Positions 1 through 5,972 of a stretch of 5,972 bases of DNA are shown one piece after another. The notes beneath the pieces were generated by a model, which saw nothing but the letters and a program-made list of their open reading frames with translations, did no database searches and was not told the origin of the DNA. Every line of letters begins with the position of its first letter. The first letter of the stretch is position 1. A program made the translations under genes and the position numbers. The DNA is from Victivallales bacterium (lineage in GTDB: Bacteria; Verrucomicrobiota; Lentisphaeria; Oligosphaerales; Oligosphaeraceae): contig JAFZZD010000269.1 in assembly GCA_017615955.1 (NCBI GenBank), forward strand, positions 1 to 5,972. The letters run 5' to 3'.

Positions 1-22
1 CCGTACTTGCAAAACAACTCCT

Positions 23-60
23 ATGGTAAAACATACAATACAAACGGTAAATTTTACCAT
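23..60. promoter_or_regulatory. Operator-like array of three GGTAAA half-sites
   Basis: The leader holds a perfect 9-bp inverted repeat, ATGGTAAAA (23-31) and TTTTACCAT (52-60), separated by 20 bp. Inside it a second GGTAAA (46-51) forms a near-continuous palindrome with the right arm, GGTAAATTTTACC (46-58, one central base). The two direct GGTAAA copies start at 25 and 46, exactly 21 bp or two helical turns apart, which is the usual half-site spacing for AraC-family activators. The array ends next to where a -35 box for the 82-87 hexamer would lie. I infer a binding site for the cupin/AraC regulator encoded at 5068, or for a distant LacI/GntR-type repressor that recognises the 13-bp palindrome. 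The repeats are seen directly; the binding protein is inferred. Confidence 0.55.
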
Positions 61-87
61 TTATTTCACCTAGATTTTTAGGATAAT
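59..87 (+). promoter_or_regulatory. Candidate sigma70-type promoter with a weak -35
   Basis: GATAAT at 82-87 matches the TATAAT consensus at five of six positions and lies in the AT-rich leader about 50 bp before the first gene. With a 16-18 bp spacer the -35 would fall near 58-65 (CATTTATT), which matches TTGACA poorly. A poor -35 directly abutting the operator half-site ending at 60 fits a promoter that needs an activator. TACAAT at 34-39 is another -10-like hexamer, but its best upstream partner, TTGCAA at 7-12, is 21 bp away, which is too far. No transcription start can be fixed from sequence alone. Confidence 0.35.
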
Positions 88-119
88 AAGTCAATCAAGC
101 ATTTAGCATGAAAATTGCC

Positions 120-125
120 AAGGAG
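120..125 (+). promoter_or_regulatory. Shine-Dalgarno of the large secreted hydrolase gene
   Basis: AAGGAG lies 11 nt before the ATG at 137. An earlier ATG at 129 is only 3 nt from this motif and opens a three-codon frame (ATG ATA AAA TGA) whose stop overlaps the ATG at 137. The ATG at 137 is preferred because it begins a clear signal peptide. Confidence 0.65.
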
Positions 126-136
126 CACATGATAAA

Positions 137-3100
137 ATGAGAAAATACATTCACATTGCCCTCATCTGGGCGTTGCTGCTTTGCCTGCCGCTATCAGCAT
201 GGGAAGTCGAGCAGGAATGTGAAGCGACCATACTGCGCAATGACCGCCAGGAAATCACCGACGTCAAAAAGGAGCCAGTAATCCCTCTGGTTGGAAACGG
301 CGTGTGGGTGCGGAAGACCTTTGACCTGAACGCGCTGGGGCAAGGCAAGTTGTCCGCATTCCAAAGCGTTTCCCTGCGGCTTTTCTGCATGATGGCGGAC
401 CAAAGCGTCGCCGTGAAGAAAATCACCCGCAACGGCTTCACCGAAAAACTGGCGTTGCGCGTGAATGGCAATGAAATGACATTGGACACGGGAGACCCGC
501 GTCTGCCCCATTCCCGTAAATGGATTGACATCGAGTTCCCCATCTCATGGCTGAAGTCAGACGACGGCAAGGCTGTGGTCGAAATGCACAAAATGCCCTC
601 ATCCACCAATGACGATTATTTCTATATTGGCGTGGACACTGCCACGGACGAAGGATGCAGTGTAGTCAGCGTGGACAATGGCAAGGTATTCCGCAAGGAA
701 AGCAAGTTTCTTGCGGGCTTGAAGGGCGAATACCGCATGCGCCTGGCATTCAGGGCATATCCGCAGGAACAGACGATGGACTTTTCCAGGCAGGATGACA
801 TACGCCAGCTGAAATTGAGCGGTGGCATTGTCGCCAAAGACGGTATGCTATCCATGGATGGCGTTTCAAACCGCCTTGAAGAGCGCAATCCAGCGGTGAT
901 GATGCGCGTGGCAAAGGCGGGCACCCAGGCCGAAGTACTGCAATCAGCGGGAATGAATATCACTGAAAGCGGCTTCGCATTTGCGGCAGTAATACGTCAG
1001 CGCAGCGGAAAGGCCAAGTCAAACGACAACGCGATTGTGGCCTGCAAGCCTGGATGCTGGTTCATCGGGCGCACAGGCAACGCCTTCAACTTGAGTTTCT
1101 GCGTGAATGACAAAAGCGGCGTGAACTGGAACAGGGCCGTGGTGGAGGGCAGTTTTCCAGAGACAGGCCAATGGGCGCACATCGCATTCTCCTTCGAGCG
1201 CATAAACGAGGTGGCGCAGGGAAATGTGGGCTATTACGTCAACATATATTGCAATGGGGAACTCCAGGCGCGAAAGTTCTTCCAATATGCAATTCCCATA
1301 GCAAACACGGAACCCGTGTTACTGGGAAACGGCACACTTGAGGAATATGGCTTCTGCGGGGACATCGCCTCGGCGGTAATGTTCAAGCGCACATTGAGCG
1401 AAGCTGAAATCGCGAAAATGGCGGCCAACGCCCCTCTGGTCAAGGCATTGCCTGATGGCCAATATGAACTGGCGCCCAAATTGCAGACGGCGCTGGAAAC
1501 AGCCATTGCAAAGGCGCCGAGCCGTCATCAGGCATGGCTTCTGCAATGCCTGCAAAGAGCCGCCCGCACTGGATTTGAAGACCATGAGGAAATCATCAGG
1601 CTATGCCAGGCGGAACTATTCCAAAAGCAAATATCCATTGATGATATGGCTAAGGTCTGGAACAAGAAGCAAAGGCATTTCCTTGTCTTGACCAATGATG
1701 GCAATGCACTGTGCATAGTCCAGGGCAGGCAGAGGAGCGTTTCGCCCGTGCTTGGCTTCTTCAACGGAATACGCCAGGAGGAGATGACTGGCATAAGACC
1801 AGTTGGCTGGACATTGAGGCATGGGGAAAACACAGTCCGCAGCCATGCGGCGGAACTATTCCTTTCCGTCAGTGCACCATCAAAGGACGGAGCGGCATAC
1901 AAATTCAATGCCGTATGGGAAAAGGCGGATTCATTCAAATGCACGTCATCGTTCAGCTTCACAGGGCAACGCCTGGAAATGAGCCTGAATGTGGAAAACC
2001 TGGATTCGAGAAGGCTTCTGGAAAACATCACATTCCCGCAATTCTCGATTGCAAAGCTGCCAGGCAAAAACGAGCAACTGGTATTTCCCCTTTTCTCTGG
2101 CGTGCTATACAAAGCACCATCCACATCCCTGGGCATTTCAGGCAACTACCCGACAGCACGCTCCGCAATGCAATTCATCGGCTATTTCGATGAGCGCAAA
2201 AACGGAATATACGCGGCATACGAGGGCACGGACGGGGCATTGAGAACACACAGCGTAAACGGGAGAAACGGTACTTTGCGCTATGAATGGAGCAACCACG
2301 TGCCATACGCTCATGGTGCCAAGGGCGGCAATTCCTGGCAAAGCCCTGGCGTGGCCGTTCTGCAGTCATACACAGGCGACTGGTTTGAGGCAGGACAGAT
2401 CTACAAGCAATTCCTCATGCAAAAGGCAGACTGGTTCGTAAAGGAACTGCCACGCAAGGACACGCCAAAGTGGTACAGGGACAATGCGTTCTGGCTGGCG
2501 GCAAGCTCTGGCACAAATCCACTTCACCTCTATCTCAGGGATTACTTCGAGTTTCCATACGCCATCTGGTGGTGCAGATGGGAGAAGGTGTCTGACGAGC
2601 ATTCGCCCCTGCTCATGGCATTGCCGGGCAATGCGCAGAATGCAATGCTCAGGGACAGGGGAATCTTCGTCCATGGCTATGTGAACGGGCGTCTCTGGGG
2701 CTTTGACGAAGGCAAAAACACCAATGTCAGAAAGGACGAGGCTGGCGCGCAGGCTGGCGGCGTCATGCAGAAAAACGGCAAGGTCTATCTTGAAAGATAT
2801 GGCATTCCATACGTGGTAATGTGCCCAGGCTGCAAAGAATGGCGGGACATACTGGTGAAGAATGCGCAGCTGGCCAATTCAGTCAATATAAACGGCGTGT
2901 ATTTTGACCAGCTTCCCTGCGGCAGCCCACAACTATGCTACAACAGCAAACATGGTCATCCTATCGCGGATCCGACGGCATGGAGCCGCGGCTACCGCGA
3001 AACGCTGCGCGAAATAAGGCGCCTCATGCCGAACATGGCATTGGATGGCGAGGACAACAGCGAGATCTACGCCGCAGACTTGGACGGCTTCATGACCTGG

Positions 3101-4246
3101 CGCTTCACCGAGCCCAACCACGTGCCACTGTTCCAGTCAATCTATGGTGGCGGGCGCTGCCAGTTCACAGCCCGAGCCTTCGATGCGTTTGGTCCTGGCA
3201 CTGGCAGTTTCGAGGCAAGCAACGCCAAGCTGGGCGAGCAATTTGTCTGCGGCGAGCAGATTGGCTGGATGCACATATTCGATTCACGCTTCGGAACACC
3301 ACGCCGCCTCTATGCAAAGAAGCTGGCGCACTGGCGCCTTGCGCTGCTGGACTATCTGAACCAGTCGGACATGCTACGTCCACTGGACTTCAGCAAGCCA
3401 ATTCCAGAAATGAGGACAATCTGGGGAAACACAAACGGGCAATATGTGACCACGCCATGCATCAGAAATGGAGTATGGAGACGCATTAGCGACGGCAGAA
3501 TTCTGCTGCTCTTCACCAACACCACTGAAGACGAAATGACAGCTAGCCCAATCATCTCTCACCTGCCAGGAAGATACTTGACCATCTTCGCAGAGAATGG
3601 AAGGGGTCCCGTCACATTGGACCTGCAGAATGAGAAAAAAGACGTGGAACTTAGACTTGCGGGCCTTTCCTCGCAAGTGTGGCTACTGACTAAAGAGCGT
3701 CCCAATGACATTCAGGCAATCTTCGACGCCGCAAAGAGAATCAGCACTTACAAGGACTGTGGAGAAAGCCTGCCAATCAGCAAACCTGACTTCTCAAAGC
3801 AGAATTCACTTAAGGCGAATCCAGGCACATGGATACGCGCAAGACAGGCATCATGGATGCTTTTCGCATTCAGCGAAGGACATCCGACACTGGGACATGA
3901 CCCCAGCAGCAAAGACCCGGACCTGGCGGGAAACTGGATCCTTGCGCGAAAAGGCGCCGTCATTTCCTTTGGAGAAATTGACTTCGGCGACACGGCGCCT
4001 GACACATTCCAGGCCATCCTTGGCGCGGGCATAGAAAATGCTGGAGCGAAAGTTTCACTGTGGGATGTAACGGGGGCAACAGGACCCAACACATTGCTGG
4101 CACAATGGGATGTGCCCCAGACTGGAAAGTGGTTCGACTTCAAGACACTGGAGACAAAGGCACTTGCAAAGATCACGGGAAAGCGCCTTGTCATAATGAG
4201 AGTGGAAAACAAGGACTGCAATATCCGAGGTTGGAGAGTAAAATGA
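137..4246 (+). CDS. Secreted multidomain DUF6259-type glycoside hydrolase with LamG-like and CBM6-like modules
   Basis: This 1369-residue exported protein probably hydrolyses a complex glycan; its substrate is unknown. Residues 1-21 are a signal peptide (RK n-region, hydrophobic [13 protein letters not shown], probable signal peptidase I site after LSA; no lipobox). About 22-205 is a beta-rich, galactose-binding-like module. About 215-435 is a LamG/concanavalin-like fold ([10 protein letters not shown], then VNIYCNGEL, then [18 protein letters not shown]). A helical linker runs to about 500. About 505-775 is a beta-sandwich, and 775-1110 is a barrel that I place in the DUF6259 family from [16 protein letters not shown] (920-925), HGHP (939-942) and [10 protein letters not shown] (969-978). 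D924 and E972 or E976 are the likely catalytic acids. A small beta domain ends near 1186, and about 1228-1369 resembles CBM6 ([10 protein letters not shown], then TGKWFDF, then NIRGWRV). It heads an apparent operon with the pseudopilin 32 nt downstream. The domain calls come from reading motifs, not a profile search; an exported hydrolase is well supported, the exact family less so. Confidence 0.85.
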   Translation: MRKYIHIALIWALLLCLPLSAWEVEQECEATILRNDRQEITDVKKEPVIPLVGNGVWVRKTFDLNALGQGKLSAFQSVSLRLFCMMADQSVAVKKITRNGFTEKLALRVNGNEMTLDTGDPRLPHSRKWIDIEFPISWLKSDDGKAVVEMHKMPSSTNDDYFYIGVDTATDEGCSVVSVDNGKVFRKESKFLAGLKGEYRMRLAFRAYPQEQTMDFSRQDDIRQLKLSGGIVAKDGMLSMDGVSNRLEERNPAVMMRVAKAGTQAEVLQSAGMNITESGFAFAAVIRQRSGKAKSNDNAIVACKPGCWFIGRTGNAFNLSFCVNDKSGVNWNRAVVEGSFPETGQWAHIAFSFERINEVAQGNVGYYVNIYCNGELQARKFFQYAIPIANTEPVLLGNGTLEEYGFCGDIASAVMFKRTLSEAEIAKMAANAPLVKALPDGQYELAPKLQTALETAIAKAPSRHQAWLLQCLQRAARTGFEDHEEIIRLCQAELFQKQISIDDMAKVWNKKQRHFLVLTNDGNALCIVQGRQRSVSPVLGFFNGIRQEEMTGIRPVGWTLRHGENTVRSHAAELFLSVSAPSKDGAAYKFNAVWEKADSFKCTSSFSFTGQRLEMSLNVENLDSRRLLENITFPQFSIAKLPGKNEQLVFPLFSGVLYKAPSTSLGISGNYPTARSAMQFIGYFDERKNGIYAAYEGTDGALRTHSVNGRNGTLRYEWSNHVPYAHGAKGGNSWQSPGVAVLQSYTGDWFEAGQIYKQFLMQKADWFVKELPRKDTPKWYRDNAFWLAASSGTNPLHLYLRDYFEFPYAIWWCRWEKVSDEHSPLLMALPGNAQNAMLRDRGIFVHGYVNGRLWGFDEGKNTNVRKDEAGAQAGGVMQKNGKVYLERYGIPYVVMCPGCKEWRDILVKNAQLANSVNINGVYFDQLPCGSPQLCYNSKHGHPIADPTAWSRGYRETLREIRRLMPNMALDGEDNSEIYAADLDGFMTWRFTEPNHVPLFQSIYGGGRCQFTARAFDAFGPGTGSFEASNAKLGEQFVCGEQIGWMHIFDSRFGTPRRLYAKKLAHWRLALLDYLNQSDMLRPLDFSKPIPEMRTIWGNTNGQYVTTPCIRNGVWRRISDGRILLLFTNTTEDEMTASPIISHLPGRYLTIFAENGRGPVTLDLQNEKKDVELRLAGLSSQVWLLTKERPNDIQAIFDAAKRISTYKDCGESLPISKPDFSKQNSLKANPGTWIRARQASWMLFAFSEGHPTLGHDPSSKDPDLAGNWILARKGAVISFGEIDFGDTAPDTFQAILGAGIENAGAKVSLWDVTGATGPNTLLAQWDVPQTGKWFDFKTLETKALAKITGKRLVIMRVENKDCNIRGWRVK

Positions 4247-4263
4247 TTTTGGCAATATATCAT

Positions 4264-4269
4264 AAGGAG
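4264..4269 (+). promoter_or_regulatory. Shine-Dalgarno that fixes the pseudopilin start
   Basis: AAGGAG is 9 nt before the ATG at 4279. The open frame extends upstream to 4060, but only inside the hydrolase gene and in another frame. This motif, together with the prepilin leader that begins at once, sets the start at 4279. An out-of-frame ATG at 4274 reads ATG CAA TGA and its stop overlaps the true ATG. Confidence 0.75.
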
Positions 4270-4278
4270 AAAAATGCA

Positions 4279-5049
4279 ATGAAAAAGAAAGCAGTTTTTA
4301 CATTAATTGAATTATTAGTGGTCATCGCAATCATAGCGATACTTGCGGCAATGCTGCTGCCCGCATTGAGCAAGGCAAGGGAGAAGGCCAGAGGCATCAG
4401 CTGCGTGAACAACATGAAGCAATGCTCCCTTGCTGTATTGGTCTATGCAGATGAAAACGAAGGCATTGTCATTGGCAAAAGCGGCGACGACCTGCCCAGG
4501 CGCACCATTCTCGGCGCACTGGTATGCGGTAGGTTGAATGGCGGCAATGGCGCATGGAACAGTGACTTCACGCCAATGCTGGCTGGTCCACAGAACATAA
4601 CATGCCCTTCCATGGAACATTCGGATTATCCTACCATTACCGACATGAAGGGCGCAACCCAGCCATACTACTATTCTTTCTACGCAGTGCCATACGGCTA
4701 TGCGCAGCACCAGGGCTTCTTCGACAACAGCGAGGCGGTCACATACGACCTCAAGTCCAATGGCACTGTATGCGCCAATAGCGTCGTATATAAGACAGTT
4801 CCCATGAAGAAGCCCTCAAGCACATTTATATTCACGGAGGCATACCACTCGGATACAAATAGGCAGGTCGCCCAGTTCAGCAGGAACGGAACCAGGCTTG
4901 TCTCCTTCATACATGCCGGCAGGGCAAATATGGCGTTCTTTGACGGTTCAGTTGCTTCCATTCTGCCAGGCGAATATGCAGGAATGAGTCCAAATCTCAA
5001 GTCACAGGGACTGGATGTGTACATTGGACTGGTGGCGACACATCTGTGA
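4279..5049 (+). CDS. Type IV pilin-like pseudopilin with H-X9-DG motif
   Basis: This 256-residue protein has a class III prepilin leader: a short basic n-region (MKKKAV), then FTLIELL with the conserved Glu (E11, mature +5) and a hydrophobic helix to about residue 30. [18 protein letters not shown] follows, the linker typical of PVC-group pseudopilins. Near the C terminus, H212 followed by nine residues and D222-G223 forms the H-X9-DG motif of the 'prepilin-type processing-associated' family, preceded by the usual [14 protein letters not shown] strand. Residues 55-200 are a variable soluble domain; the protein has five cysteines. The expected path is inner-membrane insertion, cleavage and methylation by a prepilin peptidase, and assembly into a pilus- or type II secretion-like structure. 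The residue before the cleavage site is Val, not the usual Gly. It lies 32 nt after the hydrolase gene with no terminator between, so co-transcription is likely. The specific role is unknown; these proteins are often simply annotated as prepilin-type or DUF1559-like. Confidence 0.9.
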   Translation: MKKKAVFTLIELLVVIAIIAILAAMLLPALSKAREKARGISCVNNMKQCSLAVLVYADENEGIVIGKSGDDLPRRTILGALVCGRLNGGNGAWNSDFTPMLAGPQNITCPSMEHSDYPTITDMKGATQPYYYSFYAVPYGYAQHQGFFDNSEAVTYDLKSNGTVCANSVVYKTVPMKKPSSTFIFTEAYHSDTNRQVAQFSRNGTRLVSFIHAGRANMAFFDGSVASILPGEYAGMSPNLKSQGLDVYIGLVATHL

Positions 5050-5054
5050 GAAGG
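5048..5054 (+). promoter_or_regulatory. Purine-rich ribosome-binding site of the regulator gene
   Basis: GAGAAGG overlaps the pseudopilin stop codon (TGA 5047-5049). It is 6 nt from an ATG at 5061 and 13 nt from the ATG at 5068. The first ATG reads only 14 codons before TGA at 5103-5105, so the second, less favourably spaced ATG must serve the regulator. No other ATG, GTG or TTG lies in frame between the preceding stop and 5068. Confidence 0.5.
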
Positions 5055-5067
5055 TATATTATGCGGC

Positions 5068-5972
5068 ATGCCCTCGATTTCAATACAAGACAAATCTCTC
5101 CCTGACAATCTGCCGCTCACGATAGCGTACGTGCCCAATGTAGTGCAGACCCCTCTTCATGACCACGACTGCAGTGAAATGGCCATATTGCTGTCAGGCA
5201 GCACATCCTACATACACAGTGACGGCAAACAGTCCACGCTGACGGCAGGGATGGTGACAGTTACGCATCCAGGGCAAAGGCACACCATGATTGAGCCGAG
5301 CCAGGGTACGCTGATAAACTTCCTGTACATTCCCGACAAACTGCAACCTTCCGTCCTGGACTTGCAGAGGTTCCCTGGCTTTGAGCTTTTCTTTCCGCAA
5401 GGCAACGAGCCTCCAGTCGTGCCAATCATACGCCTGGGAAGAAAAGAGTTCACAAATGCAAAGGCCATTGCAAAAATCGCCTTGCGTGAACAGACAACCA
5501 TAGGCACATTGGGGTACGATGGCTCTTTGCTGGGGCTGTTCCTGACCTTGCTGGTACAGGTTCTGCGTTCCTACGCCAACGGCTTGAAGATAGACATGGA
5601 GAAGTACAACTGCGAAGGCGTGGCGGCGGCAGTCCAGCATCTGGACAAGCATCCAGGAGAGCCATTCCAGCTCAGAAGACTATGTTCAATCGCCTCCATG
5701 GGCAGGACAAAGTTCACGCAGCTCTTCAAGCGGCAGACTGGACTTTCTCCAAAGCAATACCAGCAGCAGTCCCTCATAAGGAATGCCATTGCTTTGATAA
5801 TGAAAGGCGACTATTCCCTGTCGGAGATCGCCATGCAATGCGGCTTCAGCGACTGCAGCCATTTCTCAAAGATTTTCAGGAAGATCACCAGGGAAACGCC
5901 AGGCAACTTCAGAACCAGGCTGCGCAACGGCTCGCTTAAGTTGTCGGAATGGTCGCCCAGGCAGGTACAGAA
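5068..5972 (+). CDS. Cupin-type AraC/XylS family transcription regulator (3' end outside window)
   Basis: The open frame gives 301 residues and is still open at the window edge. Residues about 18-90 form a cupin sensor domain: L-HDHDCSE-(x6)-G matches the first cupin motif (H31, H33, E37, G44), and G61, G69 and H72 match the second. After a linker, residues about 182-282 form the AraC DNA-binding domain. The first helix-turn-helix is near 200-221 (QLRRLCSIASMGRTKFTQLF) and the second near 250-271 (SLSEIAMQCGFSDCSHFSKIF), followed by the family signature R-x(4)-TPGNFR. The domain appears complete, so only a short tail is likely missing. Family members usually activate sugar-use genes in response to a ligand bound in the cupin. 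Position directly after the hydrolase and pseudopilin suggests it controls this operon, perhaps through the GGTAAA array at 23-60. It is in the same frame as the pseudopilin but separated by TGA, with an 18-nt gap. Confidence 0.93.
   Translation, partial: MPSISIQDKSLPDNLPLTIAYVPNVVQTPLHDHDCSEMAILLSGSTSYIHSDGKQSTLTAGMVTVTHPGQRHTMIEPSQGTLINFLYIPDKLQPSVLDLQRFPGFELFFPQGNEPPVVPIIRLGRKEFTNAKAIAKIALREQTTIGTLGYDGSLLGLFLTLLVQVLRSYANGLKIDMEKYNCEGVAAAVQHLDKHPGEPFQLRRLCSIASMGRTKFTQLFKRQTGLSPKQYQQQSLIRNAIALIMKGDYSLSEIAMQCGFSDCSHFSKIFRKITRETPGNFRTRLRNGSLKLSEWSPRQVQ

Noticed and set aside
69..82. CCTAGATTTTTAGG as a small hairpin or operator
   Set aside because: Only four strong base pairs with a short loop; too weak to be a terminator or confident operator.
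1528..2145. Minus-strand open frame of 205 codons
   Set aside because: It lies wholly inside the well-supported hydrolase gene, has no recognisable motif, and its composition fits a shadow of the opposite strand.
2935..3489. Plus-strand open frame of 184 codons in another frame
   Set aside because: It overlaps the conserved barrel of the hydrolase, including the region after the GVYFDQ motif. No ribosome-binding site or family resemblance is visible.
3748..4263. Minus-strand open frame of 171 codons spanning the end of the hydrolase gene
   Set aside because: It is antisense to the CBM6-like module, with low-complexity-like residue use and no motif.
4060..4278. 73-codon upstream extension of the pseudopilin frame
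   Set aside because: It overlaps the hydrolase gene out of frame and would bury the prepilin leader. The Shine-Dalgarno at 4264-4269 and the [11 protein letters not shown] start favour 4279.
4247..4278. Terminator between hydrolase and pseudopilin
   Set aside because: The 32-nt gap has no GC-rich inverted repeat followed by a T run.
5047..5067. TGA readthrough joining the pseudopilin to the regulator in the same frame
   Set aside because: The shared frame is striking, but a secreted pilin fused to a cytoplasmic DNA-binding protein makes no topological sense. The regulator also has its own ATG and upstream purine-rich motif, and no recoding signal is seen.
4698..5138. Minus-strand open frame across the pseudopilin-regulator junction
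   Set aside because: It is antisense to the conserved H-X9-DG region and the regulator start; no domain resemblance.
1..5972. CRISPR array, tRNA, rRNA, insertion sequence or attachment site
   Set aside because: No regularly spaced repeats, no RNA-gene signatures, no transposase motifs and no terminal inverted repeats were seen; almost all of the window is coding.

Overview
The window most likely comes from a Lentisphaerota bacterium (Victivallales-like) or a close PVC-superphylum relative. The main clue is a 256-residue pseudopilin with the [20 protein letters not shown] leader helix, followed by an [16 protein letters not shown] segment and a C-terminal H-X9-DG motif. This protein type is greatly expanded in Lentisphaerota, Planctomycetota and Verrucomicrobiota. 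The assignment rests on protein style only, since there is no rRNA or marker gene here.

Layout: all three supported genes are on the + strand and tightly packed. Positions 1-136 are an AT-rich leader with an operator-like array of GGTAAA half-sites (23-60), a weak -10 candidate (82-87) and a Shine-Dalgarno sequence (120-125). Positions 137-4246 encode a 1369-residue secreted multidomain protein: signal peptide, beta-rich N-terminal module, LamG/concanavalin-like module, DUF6259-type beta-sandwich plus (beta/alpha)8-barrel glycoside hydrolase, and a C-terminal CBM6-like module. After a 32-nt gap with no visible terminator, 4279-5049 encode the pseudopilin. After an 18-nt gap, 5068 to the window edge encodes a cupin/AraC-type transcription regulator with both helix-turn-helix motifs; its stop codon lies outside the window.

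Inferred logic: the regulator would sense a sugar or oligosaccharide through its cupin domain and act on the leader operator. The operator's two direct GGTAAA half-sites are 21 bp apart, the spacing typical of AraC-family sites. It would then drive a polycistronic mRNA for a large exported glycan-active enzyme and a surface or secretion-associated pseudopilin. The enzyme's substrate and the pseudopilin's role cannot be read from the sequence. The most interesting aspects are the enzyme-pseudopilin-regulator cassette, the uncharacterised hydrolase family and the operator array.
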